From Pseudomonadota bacterium (GTDB taxonomy: Bacteria; Pseudomonadota; Alphaproteobacteria; Rhizobiales; Hyphomicrobiaceae): a DNA stretch of 15,260 nt. The notes under the pieces were generated by a model that ran no database searches, was not told the origin of the DNA, and was given only the letters and a program-made list of their open reading frames with translations. The DNA lies in contig JAEYYQ010000159.1 in the NCBI GenBank assembly GCA_023428365.1, positions 1 to 15,260 of the forward strand, read 5' to 3'. This document shows positions 7,443-14,088 of the stretch, piece by piece. The position numbers and the translations under genes are program-made. Each line of letters begins with the position of its first letter. Positions within the stretch are counted from its first letter, which is position 1.

Positions 7443-9198
7443 GGGTCATTTCCCTGATGACCTCGCTTTGCCTGGCGGGGTTTGGCTTTGCCATCGAAGG
7501 CACGGAGCGCGTCATCTCCATTAAAATCTGATCGCGCGGCCCAAATCTCTCCACTCCGCCATTGCGCAGAACAAGAAGACGATCGACCGTGCCGAGTATC
7601 GCCGGCGTATGGGAAATCACGATAGCCGTCCGCTGACTTTGCTTCAGCCAATCGAGCGTCCGCCGCAACGCCAGAACACCTTCCTGATCGAGATTGGCAT
7701 TGGGTTCATCGAGCACGATAAGACGGACGTCCCCATAGACCGCACGTGCCAGAGCGATCCGCTGCCGCTGTCCGCCCGACAAGCTCCGCCCGCCGTCGCC
7801 CACGTGCGTCTCATATCCGTCGGGCAGCCCCAGAATCATTTCATGCACGCCGGCGATCTGAGCCGCCGTCGTGATCCCCTCCGAGTCATGGTCGCCGAAA
7901 CGCGAAATATTCGCGGCGACGCTACCACTCATCAATTGAACTTCCTGCGGCAGATAGCCGATGAATCCACCAAGATCGTCCCGCGACCAGCTTGTTATCT
8001 CCGCGCCATCCAGCCGGATCGTACCGACACTCGTCTCCGCGAGCCCTACCAGCAGGCGCCCCAGAGTCGACTTACCCGATCCGCTTGGACCGATGATGCC
8101 GATTGCCTGCCCAGGAGCGACGTCGAAAGAGACGTTCGTAAAAACCGGCACGGACGCCGGAGAATGACGATAGCCGACGTGACTGAGCTGGAGCGACCCA
8201 CCGGGCTTCGGCAATTTCGTCTTCAAGCCACTCTCATCGTCCATGAATTGCAGCGATTGGCGCAGACGTCGACTGGCCTGCCGGCAGGCCACAAGCCCGC
8301 GCCATTGACCGATCAGCATTTCAACGGGCGCCAATGCGCGAGCCGTAATAATGGACGCCGCAATAATTGCACCGGGCGACATGGCGTGATCCAGAACCAG
8401 CCAAGCACCTGTCCCCAGCATGACAATCTGCAGAGACATCCGAACCAGCTTGGCAATGGATTGGAGTACCGCCATTCGATCGCTGGCGATGGCCTGCCAG
8501 GCGATACCATATCGATGAAAACGCGCCCATTTTTTTGTCAGCGAACCAAGCATTCCCATCGCATGGACCGCCTCAGCGTTGCGCGTCAGCAGATCAACGA
8601 AATCTGTGGAATCGCGCGATCCGCGGCCGGCTTCCGACAAGGGGCGGCGTACGCTGAGTTCGCTGCAAATCGCCAGTATCACGATAATCACGGCACCGCA
8701 CGATGCGACGATGCCCAGTAGCGGATGCAGCGCAAAAACGACCGCCAGATACAGCGGCGTCCAAGGCGCATCGAACACTGCAATAATTCCGCTGCCGGTC
8801 AAAAACGATCGGACGGCTTCGAGGTCACGCAGAGGCTCGCTCGACGAGCGATCGTTGCCTTCTATCCGCGCTTTGAATCCTGACGTGAATAGACCGGAAC
8901 TCAATTTATCATCGAGTTTTGCACCGATACGGACAAGCAAACGCGAGCGCGCAACCTCAATCAATGCATTGACTGACAGCAATGCAATTGCGAGTGCGGT
9001 CAGAGCAATCAATGTCTCCTTGCTTCCCGAGGACAGGACACGGTCATAGATCTGCATCATGTACAGAGGTGCAATCAGCATCGCGAGATTGCTGAAGAGA
9101 CTGAACAGCCCCACAGCGAAGAATGCTCCGGTCATGGACCACAGCACTCGCGCCAGCCGGCTCCGCGATGGCTGACTCCTGCGACTGACCTCGCCCAT
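7435..9198 (-). CDS. Type I secretion ABC exporter, permease fused to ATPase (PrtD family)
   Basis: A 587-residue half-transporter that would dimerise in the inner membrane and use ATP to drive the RTX peroxidase out of the cell. The N-terminal six-helix domain contains the PrtD-type signature PLYMMQIYDRVLSS (about 44-57) and FDAPWTPLY (about 142-150). The ATPase domain has Walker A GPSGSGKS (370-377), Q-loop YLPQE (Gln418), signature LSGGQ (473-477), Walker B LIVLDEP (493-499) and a switch His (530). There is no N-terminal C39 peptidase domain, as expected for RTX cargo. The frame is open up to 9339, but the ATG at 9198 gives the usual 30 residues before the first helix. An ATG at 9255 is buried in a strong inverted repeat, and anything further upstream overlaps the peroxidase gene. 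The start is therefore likely but not certain. Confidence 0.93.
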   Translation of the reverse strand: MGEVSRRSQPSRSRLARVLWSMTGAFFAVGLFSLFSNLAMLIAPLYMMQIYDRVLSSGSKETLIALTALAIALLSVNALIEVARSRLLVRIGAKLDDKLSSGLFTSGFKARIEGNDRSSSEPLRDLEAVRSFLTGSGIIAVFDAPWTPLYLAVVFALHPLLGIVASCGAVIIVILAICSELSVRRPLSEAGRGSRDSTDFVDLLTRNAEAVHAMGMLGSLTKKWARFHRYGIAWQAIASDRMAVLQSIAKLVRMSLQIVMLGTGAWLVLDHAMSPGAIIAASIITARALAPVEMLIGQWRGLVACRQASRRLRQSLQFMDDESGLKTKLPKPGGSLQLSHVGYRHSPASVPVFTNVSFDVAPGQAIGIIGPSGSGKSTLGRLLVGLAETSVGTIRLDGAEITSWSRDDLGGFIGYLPQEVQLMSGSVAANISRFGDHDSEGITTAAQIAGVHEMILGLPDGYETHVGDGGRSLSGGQRQRIALARAVYGDVRLIVLDEPNANLDQEGVLALRRTLDWLKQSQRTAIVISHTPAILGTVDRLLVLRNGGVERFGPRDQILMEMTRSVPSMAKPNPARQSEVIREMTHG

Positions 9199-9240
9199 GT
9201 ACACAATCCGCCCGAGAACTGATCCGTCGAGAGATCTGCA

Positions 9241-9264
9241 TCGAAGGCGATCCATCGCCTTCGA
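9241..9264. repeat. Perfect 11-bp inverted repeat between peroxidase and exporter genes
   Basis: TCGAAGGCGAT (9241-9251) and ATCGCCTTCGA (9254-9264) are perfect reverse complements with 2 bases between them. It lies in the 112-base gap between the peroxidase stop (9311) and the exporter start (9198). In RNA it would be a very stable hairpin. No U-run follows on the minus strand, so it is more likely a processing, pausing or mRNA-protecting hairpin than a full terminator. Such an element would let the abundant cargo mRNA be made in excess of the transporter mRNA, as happens in other type I operons by attenuation. Confidence 0.7.
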
Positions 9265-9310
9265 CGTGTGGGCACGCGAGCTCAACACCCGACGTGCCCC
9301 TTCGCGCTGG

Positions 9311-11923
9311 TCAGGCGTATGCGCTGTCCTGGTCGTCAAATATGAAGTTATCGCTCGTCAGAACTTTCTTTTTTACTCCGACAAGTTCGACAGAATTATA
9401 TTGATCGAGCTTTATGACGACGCTGTCTTTCGATCCGCTGTGGATCACCTTCGATACGTCCTTCCACGAGTCCAATCCGTAAGCGGAAAGATCGATCTTG
9501 TCCTCTTTAACATTGAAGTCCATGATCTTATCCTTGCCCGACTGCTTATCGAAGATGAAGACGTCGTAACCCGCCTCACCCCAAAGCCAGTCGTCACCTT
9601 TGCCGCCGTTGATGTAGTCATTTCCGTAGCCGGCATAGATTTTATCGTTGCCCTTGCCGCCGTAGATATCATCGTCGCCATATCCTGTCTTGATGACATC
9701 ATTGGCGTCAGAGCCAATGGCGAGGTCTTTTCCGGCCGTACCATCGAGCTTTCCGTCGACCGCGCTGATGCGGTTATGGGCGGCGAATGCATCTCGGTAG
9801 AGATAGTCAATGTCTGTATTCCGCGCGATGATATCCGACATTGATGTCGACTCGATACGGGCGAGAAGCTCGGGGGATTTTTCGAGCCGGTTCTCGTAGT
9901 AGAATTGATCACCGTCGCGAAGCGCTTCAAACTGCAGGACGTTTATTTTCGTGAATGTCTCACCGAGCTGACTGTCTAAGTATTTCTCTTCCAACAGCCC
10001 GCCGATTATGGAATCGAGTTTATTGATGTCATCGCCGTAGACGCTCTTTACGGCTTCAAGACGCGCCGCATCCAATCCATTGGCTGCGCCAAATTCATCG
10101 AAGCTGGCGTAGGTGGACAACCCCAGGCCTTCGCGTAGTACATTGTAGTTCCCGACACCATGATCACGCGCACGCTGGATATCGAACACCTCGAGATCGA
10201 CTGTGGTGAACTGCCCGGGTGCACCGGGAATACCGAACAACGTGTTGCGGTTTCCATCCACCACAAGGCCGTCGATCTCTTGCGTATGGGCCGACAACTG
10301 GCCGCGAATCCACGATTCGAGCTCGCCTGCAGTGCGCGCACCATCAGCGCCGGCTGCAAAGGATTCCGCCAGCGTGAACAACTCGAATGAAAACTCCGAG
10401 AATGATGCCAGGCTTCCGTCTTCGTTCAGCGGGCGTTGGTTCTGGCTCGACTGATCATGCCCGAAGCGGAATGCCACGGTCGTCCATTCGTTGATGATCG
10501 ACGGGTCCACGCTGCTCTTATAGCCCGTGTACTCGGACATCGCCTGCTTGCCCAGAAGCTTGGGCACATACTCGTCGTAGATGACATGCTGCCAGTCCGC
10601 TTCGTTGAGCGCGCGTGCAGCTTCGAAGAGCTCATCCTGTGACCACTTCGAATGAGTCTTGGATAACTCATCGACCCAGTAGTTGTGATTTTTTGCCCAG
10701 AGGGTCTGCTGCGATATCAGCAGGGGCGTCTGGTTCACGCGGTTGTCGCCCGCAAAATACAGGTTCTCGAACGTTGCGGGATCCGGATTTGTCGCGGGGT
10801 CAGGCAAGCCGCCAAACCCATCGGGCCGAAATGCCGTCAATATTTCCAGGGACGTCTTACCAGCGTCCAGCCCAACCTGTTTGATGGTCGGCAGTAGGCC
10901 TTCCTCGCCGAGCAGTAATTTTGCCGACTGCCCGACGCGATTTCCCTGACTGTCGAACTGATCAGCCCGCACAAGATCCACCAGCGCCTGCGTATTCCCG
11001 TACACCATGCTGAGATCGAGGAAGCTCGTCTCTTCGTTGATCTGCTGCCTCGGCCCTGTCTCGGCAGTTCCGCCCTCATAGGGTGTGCGACCGAAGGGAA
11101 ACGGAAGACCAGCGAGAAAAAGCGGCGGATCGCCCGAAGCAGCCGTAGCGGCTTCGGCGACGTCATGGGTCAGCGCTTGGCCAAAAAACTGGAAGAACTC
11201 ATTGATGCCGGCTGCATTGGGAATATCAGCGGTGCCTTGAGCCATTACCGCATCGCTGACAGCCCGCGGCGCCGGAAGACTACCATCCACAGCGGAACTT
11301 GTTCCCGGTTGCTGCGGATGCATTGCGCCAATGCCATCAGCATAGCTATTGGGTGTTATCCGGACGAATGGACTGTCGTGCACCCCTTGGTCATTGTCAG
11401 GGTTTTCATCACCGTCATTATTGCTGCCATCCGCCTTTCTGGCCTCCAGTTTCTTCAACGGAGAGTATTCGTCCTTCGTATCGTACTTGTCTTTGTGGTC
11501 GTATTTATCTTTGGGATTGTACTTATCCTTCCAGGGGTCATACGGATCTTTGTGACCGTACTTGTCCTTGGGATCATACTTATCTTTCGGATCGTACTTA
11601 TCCTTCCAGGGGTCATACGGGTCTTTGTGACCGTACTTGTCCTTAGAATCATACTTATCTTTCGGATCGTGCTTATCCTTCCAAGGGTCGTATGGGTCTT
11701 TGTGTCCGTACTTGTCTTTCGGGTCATATTTATCTTTCGGATCGTGCTTATTCTTGGGATCGTATTTATCTTTGACCACCTCCTTTGCCTTACCTATCAG
11801 GCTTTCAATATATTTATTTAGATCATGGGAGGCATACGCCTTTTGATCATACGGCTTATAGTCGTACCGCCCTTTTATTATGGGGTCCAACATCGAGAGT
11901 AATGACGGAAGCACGCTGCGCAT
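9311..11923 (-). CDS. Secreted RTX heme peroxidase (animal-type peroxidase fold) with N-terminal tandem repeats
   Basis: An 870-residue protein, probably the cargo of the adjacent type I system. It has no Sec signal. Residues 58-157 are four 25-residue repeats built on KDKYDPKDKYGHKDPYDPW. The peroxidase domain (about 180-720) carries the animal heme peroxidase motifs: distal region FFGQALTHD (His253, Asp254), catalytic Arg in GDNR (395), AKNHNYW (411-416), proximal FRFGHD (His489) and IQRARDHGVGNYN (582-594). An RTX block (about 735-790, units such as YGGKGNDKI and NGGKGDDWL) should fold on Ca2+ outside the cell. The C-terminus LTSDNFIF followed by an acidic tail fits a type I export signal. 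By eye the two residues that ester-link heme in mammalian peroxidases are replaced (Thr252, Gln398). Bacterial relatives include Mn(II)-oxidising RTX peroxidases of the MopA type; the substrate here is unknown. GGAG lies about 9 bases before the ATG. Confidence 0.93.
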   Translation of the reverse strand: MRSVLPSLLSMLDPIIKGRYDYKPYDQKAYASHDLNKYIESLIGKAKEVVKDKYDPKNKHDPKDKYDPKDKYGHKDPYDPWKDKHDPKDKYDSKDKYGHKDPYDPWKDKYDPKDKYDPKDKYGHKDPYDPWKDKYNPKDKYDHKDKYDTKDEYSPLKKLEARKADGSNNDGDENPDNDQGVHDSPFVRITPNSYADGIGAMHPQQPGTSSAVDGSLPAPRAVSDAVMAQGTADIPNAAGINEFFQFFGQALTHDVAEAATAASGDPPLFLAGLPFPFGRTPYEGGTAETGPRQQINEETSFLDLSMVYGNTQALVDLVRADQFDSQGNRVGQSAKLLLGEEGLLPTIKQVGLDAGKTSLEILTAFRPDGFGGLPDPATNPDPATFENLYFAGDNRVNQTPLLISQQTLWAKNHNYWVDELSKTHSKWSQDELFEAARALNEADWQHVIYDEYVPKLLGKQAMSEYTGYKSSVDPSIINEWTTVAFRFGHDQSSQNQRPLNEDGSLASFSEFSFELFTLAESFAAGADGARTAGELESWIRGQLSAHTQEIDGLVVDGNRNTLFGIPGAPGQFTTVDLEVFDIQRARDHGVGNYNVLREGLGLSTYASFDEFGAANGLDAARLEAVKSVYGDDINKLDSIIGGLLEEKYLDSQLGETFTKINVLQFEALRDGDQFYYENRLEKSPELLARIESTSMSDIIARNTDIDYLYRDAFAAHNRISAVDGKLDGTAGKDLAIGSDANDVIKTGYGDDDIYGGKGNDKIYAGYGNDYINGGKGDDWLWGEAGYDVFIFDKQSGKDKIMDFNVKEDKIDLSAYGLDSWKDVSKVIHSGSKDSVVIKLDQYNSVELVGVKKKVLTSDNFIFDDQDSAYA
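11453..11752 (-). repeat. Four tandem 75-bp repeats encoding 25-residue Lys/Asp/Tyr/His units
   Basis: In-frame tandem copies in the peroxidase N-terminus: copy 1 11678-11752, copy 2 11603-11677, copy 3 11528-11602, and a diverged copy 4 11453-11527. Copies 2 and 3 differ at only 4 of 75 bases by my count, which suggests recent duplication by slippage or unequal exchange. Each of copies 1-3 carries the core KDKYGHKDPYDPW; copy 4 has lost GH and Trp and passes into an ordinary linker. The stretch is noticeably more AT-rich than the rest of the gene. There are no unique spacers, so it is not a CRISPR array. Confidence 0.95.
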
Positions 11924-12000
11924 GTTCGCTCTCCAATAATAATCGCAAGGAGGTTTCTCAATTGCGAGATGCCGTGACGGAGCATAAACATCAGCACGCC

Positions 12001-12033
12001 GAAATTTGTTTCATGGCTATTTTCACAAATTTC
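12001..12033. promoter_or_regulatory. Inverted repeat, candidate operator of the peroxidase operon
   Basis: GAAATTTGT (12001-12009) and ACAAATTTC (12025-12033) are perfect reverse complements 15 bases apart, about 80-110 bases before the peroxidase ATG. The dyad covers the -10 and spacer of the promoter-like sequence at 12015-12043, a typical place for a repressor site. No regulator gene lies next to it in the window, so the binding protein is unknown. Confidence 0.45.
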
Positions 12034-12043
12034 ACCACGTCAA
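12015..12043 (-). promoter_or_regulatory. Possible sigma-70-like promoter of the peroxidase-exporter operon
   Basis: On the minus strand TTGACG (12043-12038) is followed after 17 bases by ATAGCC (12020-12015). The -35 is good and the -10 is poor. Its position about 90 bases before the peroxidase start and its overlap with a perfect inverted repeat support it; the match alone would not. Confidence 0.3.
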
Positions 12044-12512
12044 AATAATGGGGAGCATTCGTAGAGAACGAATTCCCGAATACGTCATTGAGCGACGTTT
12101 TGTTGCTTTCCGCTCGAGAACTTCCTGCCGAGCACATCGCGCGCACATCCATTGGCAATAGATTTCCACCAGCGCGCCGCTCGTGGCAGTGCGCCAAAGG
12201 AACAACGACGGACGATCCCGCTGCCGGGTCTCGCAACATCGGCGCTGCTCGGGATGCAATCGATGTCTGCTTTCTGCGATAGGCCGATCCTGCCAATGAG
12301 GATCTTCTCAACGCAGCATGCGCGTCGACTTTCTGGCCACCGTCATGTTGCCGACAACGGGGACCCAGCGCGCCATCAACATCTGGAAGCACGGGACGCT
12401 ACGTGTCGGACGCACGCCTGGGTGTCATGCCCCCAGCGTGCCGAGGGCACATGGCAGCGCCCGCTGCGCTATCGCACAGATCGGATTAAAGGGGGCATGT
12501 GAGCCTGTCGGC
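12044..12512. other. Non-coding stretch between the peroxidase promoter and cpdR
   Basis: About 470 bases with no gene I can support. Frames open on both strands here have poor codon character and no ribosome binding sites. The minus strand around 12255-12340 has two CAGAAAG-type words about 60 bases apart, one in a SQKADI reading, that recall dispersed intergenic repeats of Bradyrhizobium-type genomes; I cannot verify this. The right part contains the inverted repeat at 12426-12499. The stretch must also hold the 3' end of the leftward cpdR transcript. Confidence 0.5.
12426..12499. repeat. 9-bp inverted repeat enclosing two small hairpins
   Basis: CATGCCCCC (12426-12434) pairs perfectly with GGGGGCATG (12491-12499). 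Between them are GTGCC-GAG-GGCAC (12438-12450) and AGCGC-CCGCT-GCGCT (12456-12470), so a folded RNA would look like a three-way junction. It lies just past the cpdR stop (12513) on the leftward transcript and could be the 3' UTR structure or terminator of cpdR, though no U-run follows. Confidence 0.4.
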
Positions 12513-12899
12513 CTAAGCTGCCAGCAAGCGATCGACCTCACGCACGAGGTCTTTCAGATGGAACGGCTTCGAGAGGACCCGCGTGTCCTTGAAGGCGTTG
12601 GTATCGGTGTTCAGCGTCACCGCAGCAAAGCCCGTGATGAACATGATCTTGAGTTCGGGGTCGAGTTCACTGGCGCGGCGCGCCAACTCGATACCATCCA
12701 TGCGCGGCATCACGATGTCGGTCAGCAGCAAGGTAAACGGCTCTTCCTTGAGACGCTCGAAGGCCTCAAAGCCGTTCGCAAACGCAATCACGTCATAGCC
12801 TGCCTTGGCAAGCGCACGCTCAAGAAAACCGCGCAGCGACTCATCATCCTCGGCGAGCAGAATGCGGGCAACGGGGAGATGCGATGGTTTTACTGTCAT
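12513..12899 (-). CDS. cpdR: CpdR-type single-domain response regulator
   Basis: A 128-residue receiver domain with no output domain. In Caulobacter and rhizobia, unphosphorylated CpdR brings ClpXP protease to its substrates and so helps control CtrA turnover and the cell cycle; phosphate comes from the CckA-ChpT relay. All receiver residues are present: acidic pair Asp18/Asp19 (LLAEDD), phospho-acceptor Asp61 (LLLTDIVMPRMDG), Thr89 (MFITGFAA) and Lys111 (VLSKPF). The string IELARRASELDPELKIMFITG is very close to the CpdR pattern I know. The frame stays open to 13076, but the ATG at 12899 gives the normal CpdR length, with only about 9 residues before the first strand. The Shine-Dalgarno is weak. 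It is divergent from the amidohydrolase gene, with about 286 bases between them. Confidence 0.9.
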   Translation of the reverse strand: MTVKPSHLPVARILLAEDDESLRGFLERALAKAGYDVIAFANGFEAFERLKEEPFTLLLTDIVMPRMDGIELARRASELDPELKIMFITGFAAVTLNTDTNAFKDTRVLSKPFHLKDLVREVDRLLAA

Positions 12900-13185
12900 G
12901 ATCGTGCGACGGAGCCAACTTGGAGCAGAATAGGTGGACAGTTTGTCATCTGCCAACCAAATCTGACGCGATTTTGGTAAACGGAAGATAAACAATCTTC
13001 TCCACTGTATTCGAAGGCTGGGTGGACAGCGACATGCGACGTAACGATTACGCGGAGCGCGTTGCCTCATGGACACCCATCCTTGCGATTGGCACAGTGC
13101 AGCGCAGTCGTAAAAAAAGCGCTATACTTCAGGCCACCAAGCCGAACCGCCGTCACAGCGGTCACAAAACATATGCAGATGATCC

Positions 13186-14085
13186 ATGCCCCTGCGCGAG
13201 AGAGCTTCCATACTGGCCGAACTGACACCAGCATTCCTGGTGAGCGAGCCGGCTGAGCAGATCTCGCCGTTCGTCTTCTGCTCGCCGCATTCCGGCCGCT
13301 GCTATCCGACCTCTCTTCTAGAAAGGGCTCGCCTCGACGCGCATACGCTGCGCAAATCGGAGGATTGCTTCGTCGACGAGCTGTTCGGAGACGTATCCAA
13401 GCTCGGCGCTCCCCTGATCTCGGCTCGATTTCCGCGTGCTTACCTTGATGTTAACCGGGAACCTTACGAGCTGGACCCCGAACTGTTCAGCGAGCCCCTG
13501 CCGGATTTCGCCAACACCCAGACCATGCGTGTGGTTGGCGGGCTGGGTACTGTCGCGCGCATCGTCGCCGATGGCGAAGAGATCTATCGGCATCAGCTGC
13601 CGCTCGCCGCAGCGATGACCCGTATCGAGCAACTCTACAAGCCGTTTCACGCGGCGCTGGCCGGGTTGATCGAGCGGACGCGCCAGCAGTTCGGCATCGC
13701 CATTCTGGTGGACTGCCATTCGATGCCGTCAGCGTCGATGAGCCACCCGGTCGGCAATCGGCCCGATTTCGTTATCGGCGACCGCTTCGGCGCGTCCTGC
13801 GATGCCAAGGTGACGCGACTATTCCGCGAGGCCATCGCCCAGCACGGATATCACGTCCAGCTCAACCGCCCGTACGCCGGCGGCTTCATCACCGAGCACT
13901 ATGGACAGCCGTTCAAAAGCGTTCACGCCCTGCAGCTCGAGATCAATCGCGGGCTCTATCTCAATGAGATCAAGCTGACGCGAACCGCCAACTTCGAGCG
14001 TTTGCGCCGGGATCTGACACGGATCGCGGCACGCGTGTTCGCTGAACTGCCACCGATCATCGCGCCGCGCGCGGCAGCGGAATAA
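13186..14085 (+). CDS. N-formylglutamate amidohydrolase family protein
   Basis: A 299-residue cytoplasmic hydrolase of the N-formylglutamate amidohydrolase (FGase) family, which cleaves N-formyl-L-glutamate to formate and glutamate in one route of histidine breakdown. Family motifs are present: FVFCSPHSGRCYP (29-41), EDCFVDELFGDV (59-70), LDVNREPYELDP (87-98), ILVDCHSMPS (173-182), DFVIGDRFG (194-202), and NRPYAGGFITEHYG (227-240). His35, Glu/Asp and His178 in these blocks are the likely zinc and catalytic residues. No other histidine-utilisation gene is in the window, so the physiological substrate is uncertain; alphaproteobacterial members next to cpdR are common and may act on other formylated or acylated amino acids. 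No strong Shine-Dalgarno precedes the ATG. The gene ends 3 bases from the convergent transporter gene. Confidence 0.88.
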   Translation: MPLRERASILAELTPAFLVSEPAEQISPFVFCSPHSGRCYPTSLLERARLDAHTLRKSEDCFVDELFGDVSKLGAPLISARFPRAYLDVNREPYELDPELFSEPLPDFANTQTMRVVGGLGTVARIVADGEEIYRHQLPLAAAMTRIEQLYKPFHAALAGLIERTRQQFGIAILVDCHSMPSASMSHPVGNRPDFVIGDRFGASCDAKVTRLFREAIAQHGYHVQLNRPYAGGFITEHYGQPFKSVHALQLEINRGLYLNEIKLTRTANFERLRRDLTRIAARVFAELPPIIAPRAAAE

Positions 14086-14088
14086 GCT

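Noticed and set aside
7609..8721. 370-aa plus-strand open frame
   Set aside because: Antisense to the ABC exporter with all its ATPase motifs; composition is typical of a reverse-strand shadow.
9199..9339. Upstream extension of the ABC exporter
   Set aside because: It needs a TTG start inside the peroxidase gene or an ATG inside the strong inverted repeat; the residues there do not resemble the family.
9197..9844. 215-aa plus-strand frame with Val/Ile/Asp repeats
   Set aside because: Antisense to the RTX repeats of the peroxidase; its periodicity mirrors them.
11453..11752. CRISPR array
   Set aside because: The 75-bp units are directly adjacent, in frame with a gene and lack unique spacers.
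11165..11821. 218-aa plus-strand frame rich in Ile, Val and Phe that looks like a membrane protein
   Set aside because: It is the complement of the Lys/Asp/Tyr repeats of the peroxidase; the hydrophobic look comes from reading those codons backwards.
12288..12512. tRNA or insertion-sequence remnant between the peroxidase and cpdR
   Set aside because: No cloverleaf with acceptor and T-loop signatures, no terminal inverted repeats and no transposase-like translation were found.
12318..12980. 220-aa plus-strand open frame
   Set aside because: It lies mostly antisense to cpdR, whose protein is clearly recognisable. The frame reads as a shadow of GC-rich coding DNA and has no ribosome binding site.
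13089..13128. Promoter of the amidohydrolase gene from TTGGCA and TATACT
   Set aside because: The two boxes are 28 bases apart, far from the 16-18 needed.
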